Of a stretch of DNA of 64,000 nt, positions 25,227 to 35,011 are shown piece by piece. The notes under the pieces were generated by a model. That model saw only the letters and a program-made list of their open reading frames with translations, searched no databases and was not told where the DNA came from. A program made the translations under genes and the position numbers. Every line of letters begins with the position of its first letter. Positions within the stretch are counted from its first letter, which is position 1. Source of the DNA: CAYRXM01 sp964449465 (GTDB taxonomy: Bacteria; Chloroflexota; Anaerolineae; JAFGEY01); contig CAYVBK010000008.1 in the NCBI GenBank assembly GCA_964449465.1, positions 62,001 to 126,000 of the forward strand. The letters are read 5' to 3'.

Positions 25227-26603
25227 ATGAACCTCTGGCGTGACACGCGTAGATTGTGCCTTTTGCTGATCTGTCTGATCAATGGGTGCGTCTCACCTGC
25301 CCCGGCGCCGGCCGAGACGGAGACGCTGCTGCCTGACCCTGCTTTATCCACGCCCTTTGCCGAGACCTTGCCCTCGCCACTCTGCGCCGGTCCCCGGCCG
25401 CCTGTCATCACCGATCTGGAGGTGCGCCGGCCGCCTGTGTTGGCCGAACCGTCGCCGCGCGTCCCCTTTAGCGACCCGGCCTTGGGTGCCTGCCTGGTGC
25501 GGGTGACCGACCGACACGCCGACCTGTCTGCCGGCGACGCTTCGCCGGGAATCAAGACCGAATACGCGCGCGTGCAGGCCTTTAACGCCGACGGACGCTA
25601 TCTGCTGCTGCGCAGCATCGAGGCAAGCTGGTATCTGTACGACGCCCACTCGCTGCGCCCGCTGGCGCAACTGCCACTCATCAACGAGCCGCGCTGGGAT
25701 GCCCGGAACCCCAACCTCATCTACTATACCGACGAGACGCGGCTGATGGCCTACGACACAAACACGGGACAGGCCAGGCTGCTCCGCGATTTCGCCGCCG
25801 ACCTGCCGGCCCCAGCGGTTGCCGTATGGACACGCTACGAGGGGCGGCCTTCGCGCGATACCTGCATCTGGGGTCTGATGGCCGAGGACGAGAACTGGCT
25901 GCCCATTGCCTTTTTGATCTATGATCTGGATGCCGACCGGGTGACGGTGCGCGATATGCGCGGTGTGCCCGGCATCGAGGAGGACATTGATCACGTGACG
26001 ATCAGCCCGCTGGGCGACTTTTTCCTGGCCTCTTTTGACCGCATCTGCGGCAAAGACCTACCTGGCACCGACACGCATCCGTGCGGGTTGATGGCCTATG
26101 ACCGCGATTTGCGGCAGGGGCGGGGACTGCTGCGCATCGCTGGGCACTATGACACTGCGCTGGACGCCCAAGGGCGCGAGGTGATCGTCTACCAGGACAT
26201 CGTCAGCGATTACATTGCCATGCTCGACCTGGCGACCGGGCAGGCAACGCCGCTGTGGGAGATTGATTTCAGCCACACGCTGTTGGGGTTTCACTTTTCC
26301 GGGCTGGCCTACGAGCGCCCTGGCTGGGCGCTGGTGTCCACCTATAGCGGGGGCGATCCCGACGCCTTTACCTGGATGGACGACCAGGTCTTTGTGCTGG
26401 AATTGAAGGCCGGCGGGCGGGTGATGCGCCTGGCGCACACTCACTCGCGTGTCGCCCCGGAGCAAGAACACGACTATTGGGCCGAGCCGCACGCCACGAC
26501 AAACCCCGATCTGACCCGCGTCCTGTTCACCTCCAACTGGGGGCGTTCGGGCAGCGAGCAGGTCGAGGTGTATCTGATTGATGTCGGTTCGATTTGGCCG
26601 TAG
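25227..26603 (+). CDS. Lipoprotein with beta-propeller-like repeats
   Basis: 458 residues. The lipobox is INGC (C21), followed by a Pro-rich linker. The rest is made of repeating beta-propeller-like blades: FNADGRYLLLRS, NLIYYTDETRLMAYDTNTG, ISPLGDFFLASFDR, LMAYDRDLRQG, YIAMLDLATGQ and VLFTSNWG. These resemble TolB/WD40-like or oligogalacturonide-lyase-type propellers. I see no certain catalytic residues, although the late H-D-Y-W-A-E-P-H region could bind a metal. It is an extracytoplasmic protein of unknown ligand. A GAAAGG site lies some distance before the ATG at 25227. The adjacent FAD oxidoreductase gene is 44 bp downstream. Confidence 0.7.
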   Translation: MNLWRDTRRLCLLLICLINGCVSPAPAPAETETLLPDPALSTPFAETLPSPLCAGPRPPVITDLEVRRPPVLAEPSPRVPFSDPALGACLVRVTDRHADLSAGDASPGIKTEYARVQAFNADGRYLLLRSIEASWYLYDAHSLRPLAQLPLINEPRWDARNPNLIYYTDETRLMAYDTNTGQARLLRDFAADLPAPAVAVWTRYEGRPSRDTCIWGLMAEDENWLPIAFLIYDLDADRVTVRDMRGVPGIEEDIDHVTISPLGDFFLASFDRICGKDLPGTDTHPCGLMAYDRDLRQGRGLLRIAGHYDTALDAQGREVIVYQDIVSDYIAMLDLATGQATPLWEIDFSHTLLGFHFSGLAYERPGWALVSTYSGGDPDAFTWMDDQVFVLELKAGGRVMRLAHTHSRVAPEQEHDYWAEPHATTNPDLTRVLFTSNWGRSGSEQVEVYLIDVGSIWP

Positions 26604-26647
26604 CCAGGTGTCAATGCTGGCTTTTTCGTTTAGGAGAGGATGTGTCT

Positions 26648-27931
26648 ATGAACCACTATACCGAACCAGCGCGCCAGGTTCCCATCGTTGATCGCGTTGA
26701 TGTCCTTGTCGCCGGCGGCGGGCCGGCAGGCGTGGGCGCCGCGCTGGCGGCAGTGCGACAGGGTGCGCGCGTGCTGCTGATCGAGCAGAGCGGGGCCTTG
26801 GGCGGTGTTGCCACCACTGGCCTGATGAGCCACTGGACCGGTCAGACAGCACACATTGGGCTGTACGGCGAAATTCTGCGGCGGGCGCAAGATGGCCCTG
26901 ATCCTCAGGTGATCAACCCGGAAAAGCTCAAGACGACGCTGCTGGACATGCTGCACGAGGCCGGTGCACGGTGGCAGTTGTACACCTGGGCCAGCGACGC
27001 CATTGTCGAGGACGGCGTCATCCAGGGCATGATTGTCGAAAGCAAGTCGGGGCGTGAGGCGATTATGGCCCACATCGTGGTGGACGCGACCGGCGACGGT
27101 GACATTGCGGCAAAGGCCGGCGTTCCATACACCAAGGGGCGCGAGGGCGACGGCAAGATGCAGCCGATGACGCTGATGTTCAAGGTTGGCGGGGTAGACA
27201 CCGACCGCGTGGCGCACTTTGTCGGCAGCTTTGAGGAGACCTATGACACGCCAGAGGGTGACATTCAATCGCTGGCGCGGCAGCACCTCCCGTTTCCGGC
27301 AGGACATTTGCTGATCTATCGCTCTACGTTGCCCGGCATTGTCACCTGCAACATGACCAACAGCATTGACGTGGATGGCACCAACGCCGCCGACCTGACC
27401 CGCGCCGACTATGAGTGCCGCCACCAGATCGAGCCGATTGTCGCTTTTTTGCGGCGTTATGTGCAGGGCTTTGAGCAGTGCTATGTCCTCAACACTGCGT
27501 CGCAGATCGGCGTGCGCGAGACGCGCCATTTTGCCGGCGAGTACACTCTGACCGAGGATGACATTCTGGCGGCGCGCGTGTTTGACGATTGGGTGGTGCC
27601 GCAAGTGCATTTCAACTTTGACATCCACAACCTGAGCGGCAGCGGCCTGGACGCCAACGGCGTGCAACGGCATTTTGCGCAGCCGCGCCATTACACCATC
27701 CCCTATCGTTGCCTGGTGCCGCTCCAGGTAGAGAACCTGCTGCTTGCCGGGCGCAACATCTCGAGCACGCACAAGGCACATTCCAACCTGCGCGTGATGC
27801 CGATTTGCGCATTGATGGGGCAGGCTGTCGGCGTCGCGGCGGCATTGTGCACCCAACAACAGGTCTCGCCGCGCCGTCTGAACGTCCGGGCGGTGCAGGC
27901 GGTGCTTGCGGCGCAGGGTGTGGCACCATAG
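26648..27931 (+). CDS. FAD-dependent oxidoreductase (FAD_oxidored family)
   Basis: 427 residues. The FAD-binding Rossmann motif is VLVAGGGPAGVGAALAAVRQGARVLLIE (from residue about 19), followed by LGGVATTGL. VVDATGDGDIAAKAGV is the second FAD-contact motif, and the C-terminus has NLLLAGRNISSTHKAHSNLRVMP, typical of this group. The family oxidises or reduces diverse substrates, often next to sugar-degradation genes, and its reaction here cannot be assigned. AGGAGAGG precedes the ATG at 26648. The protein is cytoplasmic with no signal peptide. It is probably transcribed with the propeller lipoprotein gene. Confidence 0.85.
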   Translation: MNHYTEPARQVPIVDRVDVLVAGGGPAGVGAALAAVRQGARVLLIEQSGALGGVATTGLMSHWTGQTAHIGLYGEILRRAQDGPDPQVINPEKLKTTLLDMLHEAGARWQLYTWASDAIVEDGVIQGMIVESKSGREAIMAHIVVDATGDGDIAAKAGVPYTKGREGDGKMQPMTLMFKVGGVDTDRVAHFVGSFEETYDTPEGDIQSLARQHLPFPAGHLLIYRSTLPGIVTCNMTNSIDVDGTNAADLTRADYECRHQIEPIVAFLRRYVQGFEQCYVLNTASQIGVRETRHFAGEYTLTEDDILAARVFDDWVVPQVHFNFDIHNLSGSGLDANGVQRHFAQPRHYTIPYRCLVPLQVENLLLAGRNISSTHKAHSNLRVMPICALMGQAVGVAAALCTQQQVSPRRLNVRAVQAVLAAQGVAP

Positions 27932-28290
27932 GTTGGGATGGTCTGCGTTTCATCCTGGCGCGGGGCGAGTTGGAAAAAGGCGAACCCAACCCTGCCCAGC
28001 GACCGAGTAATACTTGTTCACCATCACTGTCTTGACCGTGGCTTTTGCACAAGCTTTGTTCCGTATCGTCTCCCAAAAACAGACCGGCCATACCGCTCTC
28101 CGACCGCCCCCAGATGTAGAGCCTGTCGTTCCCCCGAAATAACTCCCTACCCTTTTTCCAGAAAATGTGCTAAACTATGGCTCAACCAAGTCGGGTTTGC
28201 CATCGCGAGCCGCACCGAGCCTGTCAAAAGGCAGCAAAGCAACCTTGACATTGCATCTGTGACCAGCTTTTTGGGGATGAGAGCGTCTTG
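27932..28290. other. Intergenic region without a recognised feature
   Basis: 359 bp between the FAD oxidoreductase and VWA genes. No convincing coding frame, terminator or promoter was found. TTGACA occurs near 28243 but lacks a fitting -10, and TAAACT at 28171-28176 lacks a -35. Confidence 0.5.
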
Positions 28291-31179
28291 ATGTTTCTTT
28301 CTTTTATCTACCCTCATTTACTCTGGTTTTTGCTCCTCGCGCCGCTGACGGTGGCTCTGGCTCTGCTGGGGACCAGGCGCCCCACTGTTGGCCGCTTTTG
28401 GTTTGGGCTGGCTCTGCGCGTGCTGCTGCTGACTCTGATCGTGTTTGCACTGGCCGGGCTACAAATTCGCCGCCTCACCGACACGTTGACGGTGGTTTTT
28501 GTGCTGGACGTGTCCGACAGCATCCCCAAAGAACAGCAGGCCTACGGCGAGTCGTTGATTCGCCAGGCGGTTGAGCGCATGCCCGCCGGCGACCAGGCCG
28601 CCGTGGTCGTATTCGGGCAGGATGCCCTGGTGGAGCGCATCGCCGCAGCCGATCCATCGTTGCCGCGATTTACTTCGATGCCACTGACCGCCCGCACCGA
28701 CATTGCTTCGGCCTTGCAGTTGGGCCTGGCCCTGTTCCCCGACGAGGGTGGCCGGCGGCTGGTGCTGCTCTCCGACGGGCGCGAAAACGTGGGACAGGCC
28801 ATCGCCCAGGCCGAACTGGCCGCCGCGCATCAGATCGAGCTGTCCTACATTCCGCTGGGCGGACCGCAGAGCGATGTCGAGGTGCTGATCGAATCGCTGG
28901 ATGCGCCGGCCGATGTGCGGCAGGGGCAAAGCCTTGACCTGACCGTGGCGGTGCGCAGCACGGCGCAGGTCAATGCCTCACTGCGCATTTTTGGCGACGG
29001 GCAACTGATCCACACCCGCGAAGTGTTGCTGCAAGAGGGCGTCAACCGCTTTCAACTGCCGGTCGGCGCCGATCGGCCCGGCTTTCGCCGCTTTCGCGCC
29101 CAGATTGTGCCGGATGTAGATACGCGCCTGCAAAACAACGAGGCCAGCGCGTTTACGGTGGTACACGGCCCGCCGCACGTGTTGCTGGTCGAAGGTTCAA
29201 CCGGCGAGGGTGAAAACCTGGCCCGCGCCCTGCGCGCCGCCGAAATGGGCGTAACTGTCATATTGCCATCCGACCTGCCGGTTACGCTGCCGGAATTGTC
29301 GTCTTTTGATGCCGTGATCCTGGTCAATGTACCAGCGGCGGCGCTGCCTTCTGGGGAAATGGAGCTGCTGCAAACCTATGTGCGCGATCTGGGGCACGGA
29401 CTGCTGATGGTGGGCGGCGTCAACAGCCTGGGCGCCGGCGGCTATTTGCGCACCTCGCTGGAAAAAGCCCTGCCGGTGGATATGGATGTGCGCGACAAGG
29501 AACAATCGCCCAACCTGGCCGTGGCTCTGGTCATTGACAAATCGGGCAGCATGGGCCGCTGCCACTGCAACAACCCCGACGCCAAACCCGGCGAATATGA
29601 CCCCATCGAGAGCGGCCAGACCAAAGTGGACATTGCCAAAGAGGCCATTATGCGCGCCGCCGCCGCCCTGGGGCCCCAAGATCACCTGGGCGTGGTCGCT
29701 TTTGACGACAAGGCGCATTGGGTGGTGGAATTGGGGCTGCTGATCGATCCCCTGTCGCTGGAACAGGCCATCGGCGGCATCCCGGCGCACGGGCAGAGCA
29801 ACATGCGCGCCGGCGTCGAGGCGGCCTATCAGGCCTTGCAGGGCGTGGCGGCGCGATACAAGCACATCATTCTGCTCACCGATGGCTGGGTGCGCGAGGG
29901 CGAGCTGACCGGCCTGGCCGCCCAGATGCGGCAGCAGGGCATCACCCTCAGCGTGGTAGCCGCCGGCGAAGGCACGCCGCATTATTTGCAAGAGCTGGCC
30001 GAGGCGGGCGGCGGACGGCATTACCTGGCGGTCAATGTGCTAGAGGTGCCGGATTTCTTTTTGCAAGAGACGGTCAAGGCGGTGGGGCGATACATTATCG
30101 AAGAATCATTTTACCCTCTGCCGGGCATGCCGGGGCCGATTTTGCGCGACCTGGACGTGGCTGTCCTGCCCTTGCTGCACGGCTATAACGGGGCCACGCC
30201 CAAAGGGATGGCGAGGGTGTTGCTGTCTACCCCGCGCGGCGACCCGCTACTGGCGACCTGGCAATACGGTCTGGGCAAATCGGTGGTGTGGACTTCGGAC
30301 CTCAAGGATCAGTGGGCTGGCGACTGGCTGATCTGGGACGGATTTGGCCGTTTTGCCGCTCAGATGGTGGGCTGGATGTTGCCCGCGCCGCAGGTAGAGG
30401 GGTTGAGCGCGCAGGCTGTTTGGGAGCAGGGACAGGCTGTGTTGCGCGCCCAGACGGCCGACCAGGCTGGCGCACCGCGCAACTTTTTGGTCATCTCGGC
30501 CACCGTCATCGGCCCCGACCTGGAGGCGCACACCGTGTCGCTGCCGCAGGTGGGCGCGGGCCGCTATGAAACGCGGCTCGACCTAGATGAGCCCGGCGCA
30601 TACCTGGTGCGCATCGAGGCGTCTGATGGGGGCGAGTCGCTGGGGCAACAAACATACGGCCTGGTGGCGCCTTATTCGCCGGAATACGCCGCCGCCGGCA
30701 GTGGCGTCCACTATGCCTTGCTGGAAGCGCTGAGCGGGCGCGCCGGCGGGCAGGCCTGGCCGGACCTGTTTGCGCACGACGCACCATTGATGGCCCGCAC
30801 CCGCCCGGTGTGGCAATGGCTGTTGCTGCTCACCGCGCTGCTGTTTCCGCTGGATGTGGCCGTGCGGCGGGTGATCCTCGGTCCGGGCGACGTGCGGCGA
30901 GCCTGGGCCTGGCTGCGAGCGCGCCTGTCCAGGCCGCGCAGGCAGGCCACAGGCGCGCGTACGCTGTCGCCGCTGTTCCAAGCTCGCGAGCGAGCGCGGG
31001 CGCAGGCCCGTCATCGCCGACAACCGGCATCGCCGGCCGAGCCGCCGCCGGTTGAGCCGTCACCGGCCCATCGCCCCGATGCGCCCTCGCCGCCCAACCC
31101 CAAGATCGCCCAGCCGCCTGAGGAGGGTGACGCCCTGACCCGGCTGCGTCAGGCCAAAAAGCGGGCGCAGCGGAGGTAA
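28291..31179 (+). CDS. Membrane protein with two VWA domains and a GATase1-like domain
   Basis: 962 residues. Two N-terminal membrane segments (about 5-27 and 36-57) are followed by VWA domain 1 with MIDAS D73-V-S75-D-S77. Then comes a glutamine-amidotransferase-like region (HVLLVEGSTGEGENLARAL and GLLMVGGVNSLGAGGY) and VWA domain 2 with D416-K-S-G-S420. A third membrane segment lies near residue 840, and the C-terminal 100 residues are basic and Pro-rich. This architecture matches the large VWA/CARDB-type BatA-like membrane proteins that bind partners through metal-dependent adhesion sites. ATG at 28291 is used, though a TTG precedes it directly. It is the first gene of a tightly packed four-gene run. 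Confidence 0.85.
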   Translation: MFLSFIYPHLLWFLLLAPLTVALALLGTRRPTVGRFWFGLALRVLLLTLIVFALAGLQIRRLTDTLTVVFVLDVSDSIPKEQQAYGESLIRQAVERMPAGDQAAVVVFGQDALVERIAAADPSLPRFTSMPLTARTDIASALQLGLALFPDEGGRRLVLLSDGRENVGQAIAQAELAAAHQIELSYIPLGGPQSDVEVLIESLDAPADVRQGQSLDLTVAVRSTAQVNASLRIFGDGQLIHTREVLLQEGVNRFQLPVGADRPGFRRFRAQIVPDVDTRLQNNEASAFTVVHGPPHVLLVEGSTGEGENLARALRAAEMGVTVILPSDLPVTLPELSSFDAVILVNVPAAALPSGEMELLQTYVRDLGHGLLMVGGVNSLGAGGYLRTSLEKALPVDMDVRDKEQSPNLAVALVIDKSGSMGRCHCNNPDAKPGEYDPIESGQTKVDIAKEAIMRAAAALGPQDHLGVVAFDDKAHWVVELGLLIDPLSLEQAIGGIPAHGQSNMRAGVEAAYQALQGVAARYKHIILLTDGWVREGELTGLAAQMRQQGITLSVVAAGEGTPHYLQELAEAGGGRHYLAVNVLEVPDFFLQETVKAVGRYIIEESFYPLPGMPGPILRDLDVAVLPLLHGYNGATPKGMARVLLSTPRGDPLLATWQYGLGKSVVWTSDLKDQWAGDWLIWDGFGRFAAQMVGWMLPAPQVEGLSAQAVWEQGQAVLRAQTADQAGAPRNFLVISATVIGPDLEAHTVSLPQVGAGRYETRLDLDEPGAYLVRIEASDGGESLGQQTYGLVAPYSPEYAAAGSGVHYALLEALSGRAGGQAWPDLFAHDAPLMARTRPVWQWLLLLTALLFPLDVAVRRVILGPGDVRRAWAWLRARLSRPRRQATGARTLSPLFQARERARAQARHRRQPASPAEPPPVEPSPAHRPDAPSPPNPKIAQPPEEGDALTRLRQAKKRAQRR

Positions 31180-31180
31180 A

Positions 31181-31948
31181 ATGGACAAAACCACCGATAC
31201 CTGGACGATTGGACAACTGGCGCGGCGAGTGGGCATGCGCCCCTCGGCGTTGCGCTATTATGAACAAGAAGGGCTATTGTTTCCTATCGCCCACACCGGG
31301 GCCGGCTATCGGATGTATGACGCCGACGCCGAGCGCACCTTGTTTTTCATTCAACGCGCCCAACGGCTGGGGTTCTCGTTGGCCGACATTCGCCTGCTGC
31401 TTCAAACGCAATATGACGATGCTCTAAGTAGCGAAAATATTGTCCAGATTGCCGAAAAGCGATTCCTGACTCTGGAGCGGCAGATCACCGGGCAACTGGC
31501 GTTGCGTCACGAGATGGCCCAGTTTCTGCGCGAATTTCCGGGACCGGGCGGCGCGGGCAGCGACTCGTTGTTCGATCAGATGGTCAACCGCGTCTGCGCA
31601 CACACCTCCGGGCGGCCGCCGCTGGACTCGCTGTTGGATTGGTTGATCGCCCGCACGCACTGCACCCTGTCGGCGCCAGAGGTCAAAGAGTGGCTGGAAC
31701 GGCTGCGCGGCCTGCACACGCACATCTGGCATGAAGACGAGGCCTATCACATTTTGGTGGTCAGCAGCGACCCGCAGGTCGAGCAGGCCTTGCATGCCCT
31801 GGCCCGCCTGGAGAATCACTGCCACGCCCACCCGGCGCCGCAAGTATTGGGCCATCGTGAAGGCTGGCTGTTGGTGGTGAGCGGCGAAAATGCCTTTATC
31901 TTTGCCCGCCTTTTTCTGGCTTTGGAGCAAGAATCGGAAGCAATATGA
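31181..31948 (+). CDS. MerR-family transcriptional regulator
   Basis: 255 residues. Residues 8-75 form the MerR DNA-binding domain: WTIGQLARRVGMRPSALRYYEQEGLL, then GYRMYDADAERTLFFIQRAQRLGFSLADIR. A coiled-coil dimerisation helix follows. The C-terminal part (about 120-255) is longer than in classical MerR and of unknown ligand specificity, with only scattered Cys and His (C142, C160, H215, H217). GGAGGT is 4 nt before the ATG, which lies 1 bp after the VWA stop. Its stop overlaps the next gene (ATGA). It may regulate this operon, but no MerR-type 19-bp spacer promoter was identified. Confidence 0.87.
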   Translation: MDKTTDTWTIGQLARRVGMRPSALRYYEQEGLLFPIAHTGAGYRMYDADAERTLFFIQRAQRLGFSLADIRLLLQTQYDDALSSENIVQIAEKRFLTLERQITGQLALRHEMAQFLREFPGPGGAGSDSLFDQMVNRVCAHTSGRPPLDSLLDWLIARTHCTLSAPEVKEWLERLRGLHTHIWHEDEAYHILVVSSDPQVEQALHALARLENHCHAHPAPQVLGHREGWLLVVSGENAFIFARLFLALEQESEAI

Positions 31949-33327
31949 ACGAAACTCGGATGCTGCACGAAATGTGTCACCATATACTGAGCAGCGCAGA
32001 CATAGCGGCCATCGGACATGAGCGTGGCTTGATGCAGCGTGAAATCGCCACGCCATCGCTGCTGGAGAGCATTTACCTGTCGGAAATTGGGGTGCGCCAG
32101 GCGATGGATTCGTGCAGCGATGAACAGGTCGCCGCTTTGCACATGCTCAGGTTTTTGAACGCCACCGTAGACGTTTCTTTTTTTGTGCGCATCAAGCCGA
32201 CCCAAAAGGCCCGGCCTTTTGGCACGTTTAACCAAAAATACCAGGACCTCTGGAAGCATTTGCAAACCGCCCTGCTGCGCAAAGGCCTGTTGTTGATCTA
32301 CGAGGATAACTCTGCGGTCAATGCTACCTCAAAACTGGAACGCATCCGCCTGCGGCTGCCCTCCAGTTTTGAGGCATTGCTGCCACCGCTGATCCATTCG
32401 GCCAGGCAACTGCCGGGTGCGGGCGAGATCAATGCCGCCGTCTTGCGCTCCAAACTGGCCCAGGTATTCAACCCACCGGCCTCTCCCAATCAATATACCT
32501 GCCACATTGTCCAAAACACCCTGATGATCGGCAACCAACCGTTTCGCCTGGAGCGGCTGAAAGAGTGGCAGCGTGTCAACCTGGAAACTGAATTGGGCAA
32601 TCGTCCAGAGCCAGTGCAGGGCGCCACAGACCATCGCCAGATCACCCGTATAGAGGTCATCGAGTACATTTTGCGGCAGTTGGGCCGCGACCAGTGGTTG
32701 AGCAGCGAGCAAATGGATCGCGCCCTCCGAATTTTTCTCAACAGCCCGGTCACTGAAGGCCAGGTTTGCCAGGCCGGCTGGAGGTGGGGCTATCTGGCTT
32801 GCCAAAAGGTTGACGGTGAAATCTGGTATCGGCCGGCCGTCTTGCAAGCTGATGATTTGCCTTCCGAGCCGAAGGCTTGTTTGCGGCCCGCCGACGGCCA
32901 TGAATGGATCGTTGATCTGGAAGAAATTCCCTATGCCGAACTGGAAACCCTGGCCCAGACGATGAACATGCGGATACAAGATGGGCAACTGCGCATTGCC
33001 TCCAACCGCATCCGGCTGGGCGATGCGTTCGAGACGGCGCGACACGCGGCAGTGTTGCACTGGTTGCGGCCGCGCATGGCCTCACTGGAGGCCGACTGGC
33101 AGGCCGTAGAGCAAAATTGGGGGCGACGGATCGTCCATCAAAATTTGTTGGTGGCGCGAATCAGCGACCTGAGCCTGCAAGTACAGATTGCCCGTGCACT
33201 GGACAAATCTCCTGGCCTGGTAGTGCTGTCCAATGAGTGGATCGCTTTTGTCCCCGAATTGATGGATTGGGTGTCGCGGATCGTCGCTCAAAACGGGTAT
33301 GTGATTCGAGAGGTACAGGCGCCATGA
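31945..33327 (+). CDS. Uncharacterised 460-residue protein in a MerR operon
   Basis: 460 residues, soluble, no signal peptide or membrane segment. I do not recognise a family with certainty. The sequence is mixed alpha/beta with helix-rich winged-helix-like stretches (for example RIEVIEYILRQLGRDQWLSSEQMDRAL). The C-terminal 100 residues (LVVLSNEWIAFVPELMDWVSRI) resemble the end of the next protein, EYDIRFLDI, only in position. It shares the operon and 4-bp overlaps with the MerR gene upstream and the XPB-N-like gene downstream, so the two large proteins probably form one complex. The general layout resembles helicase-associated domain proteins but no helicase motif is present. Confidence 0.7.
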   Translation: MNETRMLHEMCHHILSSADIAAIGHERGLMQREIATPSLLESIYLSEIGVRQAMDSCSDEQVAALHMLRFLNATVDVSFFVRIKPTQKARPFGTFNQKYQDLWKHLQTALLRKGLLLIYEDNSAVNATSKLERIRLRLPSSFEALLPPLIHSARQLPGAGEINAAVLRSKLAQVFNPPASPNQYTCHIVQNTLMIGNQPFRLERLKEWQRVNLETELGNRPEPVQGATDHRQITRIEVIEYILRQLGRDQWLSSEQMDRALRIFLNSPVTEGQVCQAGWRWGYLACQKVDGEIWYRPAVLQADDLPSEPKACLRPADGHEWIVDLEEIPYAELETLAQTMNMRIQDGQLRIASNRIRLGDAFETARHAAVLHWLRPRMASLEADWQAVEQNWGRRIVHQNLLVARISDLSLQVQIARALDKSPGLVVLSNEWIAFVPELMDWVSRIVAQNGYVIREVQAP

Positions 33328-34997
33328 AAAAAAAGCGCAATACATTGGAAATCCAGGATGTTCAAGAACTGGATATATACGCCACCCCATTCGATTTGAG
33401 ACGCGATTTGCACACCTTGATTTGCTACCTGCAAGAGCGCAAGGTCAAACAGACGCGCGGCAACCGGTTCATCAAAGCCGACTCGTTGCGGCTGGCCAGG
33501 CTGATCGGCCAGGCGGAACTGATTAAAATGGTGCAGCAGCAAGGCAGTGCCCTATGGATCGAATTGCTGATCGGCTTGGCCGTCAACAACAAATGGATTC
33601 GCCCGGCCAGGATAGAGGACGATCCTTTTTACGAATACTGGGTGGTTGATGATCACCTGGCAGAGCAATGGAGCAAATGGTCGCTGCAAGAACAGGAACA
33701 ATTTTTGCTAAATATCATGATCGGCGAAAAAAATGGCCGCCAGAGCGAGTTTTTCAGGCCAGACGCTCTCAGCCGCCTGGACCGTTTTGCCGATTACAAC
33801 TCTAGTACCAGCGTGGTGCCGCAAATTGACTTTGTGCAGGCGCGACGGTTTCTGCTCCAGATATTGAACGCATGCGAGGCCGGCGTATGGTACAGCACCG
33901 CTTCGCTGATCCAATACATCCGAGAGCAAAACCGTTATTTCCTCATTCCGCGTCACGTCCAATATGACAAGCGTGGGCGGCAGTTTGATTCTCAATACAG
34001 CAATTTTCGCGAGGCTTGTTCCAGCACCTTCAGGACTCAGATCGAAATTCTTCCAACCGACCCCGACGCCTTTGAACGCATCGAGGGGCGTTATGTGGAG
34101 CGATTTTTAGAGGGGGTGCCGCTGATCCTGGGCTATGTGGATGTGGCTTTCAGACAGAGCCCCAATCAAGACATTTTTCCTTCACGCAATCACCTGCAAG
34201 CGTTTCGCGTCAACAGCCGATTTAAACAAATGTCGAGTCAAAACATCCCGCCGCCTCGCGTGACCGTGCAGCCCAATATGGAGGTCTATGTCGAGTCCGA
34301 ATGTTATCCGCTGGGGTTGATGGCCCAATTGGCCCCGCTGGGGCAGATCACGGCTTCTGGCGCCGTCACCGTTTTGCACCTGCGCAAAGACCGGGTAGCC
34401 GCCCATGTGGCCGCTCACCCCGACTTGGATCCGGTCGGCCTGTTGACGCGGCTCAGCCAGCGCGCTTTGCCGCAAAACGTGCAACGTGAGTTGATCGAGT
34501 GGTCGGCGCACGCCGACAAGTTTGTGCTGTATCGCGGGTTTGGCTTGTTTGAAGCTGACGAACCTTTGCCGGACGGAAATCCGCATCGGGTCGAATCCAT
34601 CTCGCCGCACTTGCAGTTGGTAAGCGGCCCAAAAGCGTTATTTGAGCAACTGCACCGCTCCGGTCAGACGCCGCTGCTGCTCAACCATCTGCCAGGAGCA
34701 TTGACAGCCCCGCCGGATAGCGTCGCCAGTATCGTGGCCCGGCCTGCCGCTTCCCCCGTCGCCAAACCCAAGGAGAAACCGGCTGCTCTGGTGTCGCGCC
34801 AGACGCACATCCGCCTGGGTTTTACCGACCGCACCCTGTTGGAACGATTTCGGCAGGCCCTGTTGGAGCAACGCTGCCCCGCCCAGGTCGAACCCAACGC
34901 ACTGCAACTGATCTATGAGCAGAAATACGATCCACTCGTCCAGGCCGCCATTCAATCTATCAGCCAGGAGTACGATATCCGTTTTCTCGATATATAA
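33324..34997 (+). CDS. Large protein with XPB/Ssl2 N-domain-like region, no helicase
   Basis: 557 residues. The N-terminal 300 residues are helical and unassigned. Residues about 312-420 resemble the XPB/Ssl2 N-terminal (helicase-associated) domain: PRVTVQPNMEVYVE, then a run ending in VTVLHLRKDRVAAHVA, and the diagnostic LLTRLSQRALPQNVQRELIEW. A linker with Pro/Ala/Lys leads to a C-terminal domain (TDRTLLERFRQALLEQRC, ending YDIRFLDI). There is no Walker A or DEAH box here or in neighbours. In other bacteria this domain type is found beside superfamily-2 helicases. The start ATGA overlaps the stop of the preceding gene. A role in DNA binding or repair is inferred only. Confidence 0.6.
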   Translation: MKKKRNTLEIQDVQELDIYATPFDLRRDLHTLICYLQERKVKQTRGNRFIKADSLRLARLIGQAELIKMVQQQGSALWIELLIGLAVNNKWIRPARIEDDPFYEYWVVDDHLAEQWSKWSLQEQEQFLLNIMIGEKNGRQSEFFRPDALSRLDRFADYNSSTSVVPQIDFVQARRFLLQILNACEAGVWYSTASLIQYIREQNRYFLIPRHVQYDKRGRQFDSQYSNFREACSSTFRTQIEILPTDPDAFERIEGRYVERFLEGVPLILGYVDVAFRQSPNQDIFPSRNHLQAFRVNSRFKQMSSQNIPPPRVTVQPNMEVYVESECYPLGLMAQLAPLGQITASGAVTVLHLRKDRVAAHVAAHPDLDPVGLLTRLSQRALPQNVQRELIEWSAHADKFVLYRGFGLFEADEPLPDGNPHRVESISPHLQLVSGPKALFEQLHRSGQTPLLLNHLPGALTAPPDSVASIVARPAASPVAKPKEKPAALVSRQTHIRLGFTDRTLLERFRQALLEQRCPAQVEPNALQLIYEQKYDPLVQAAIQSISQEYDIRFLDI

Positions 34998-35011
34998 AAA
35001 GGAGTGTTTTG

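Noticed and set aside
28241..28290. Promoter for the VWA operon at TTGACA near 28243
   Set aside because: No -10-like hexamer occurs at 15-19 nt. The region after it is T-rich but unsuitable.
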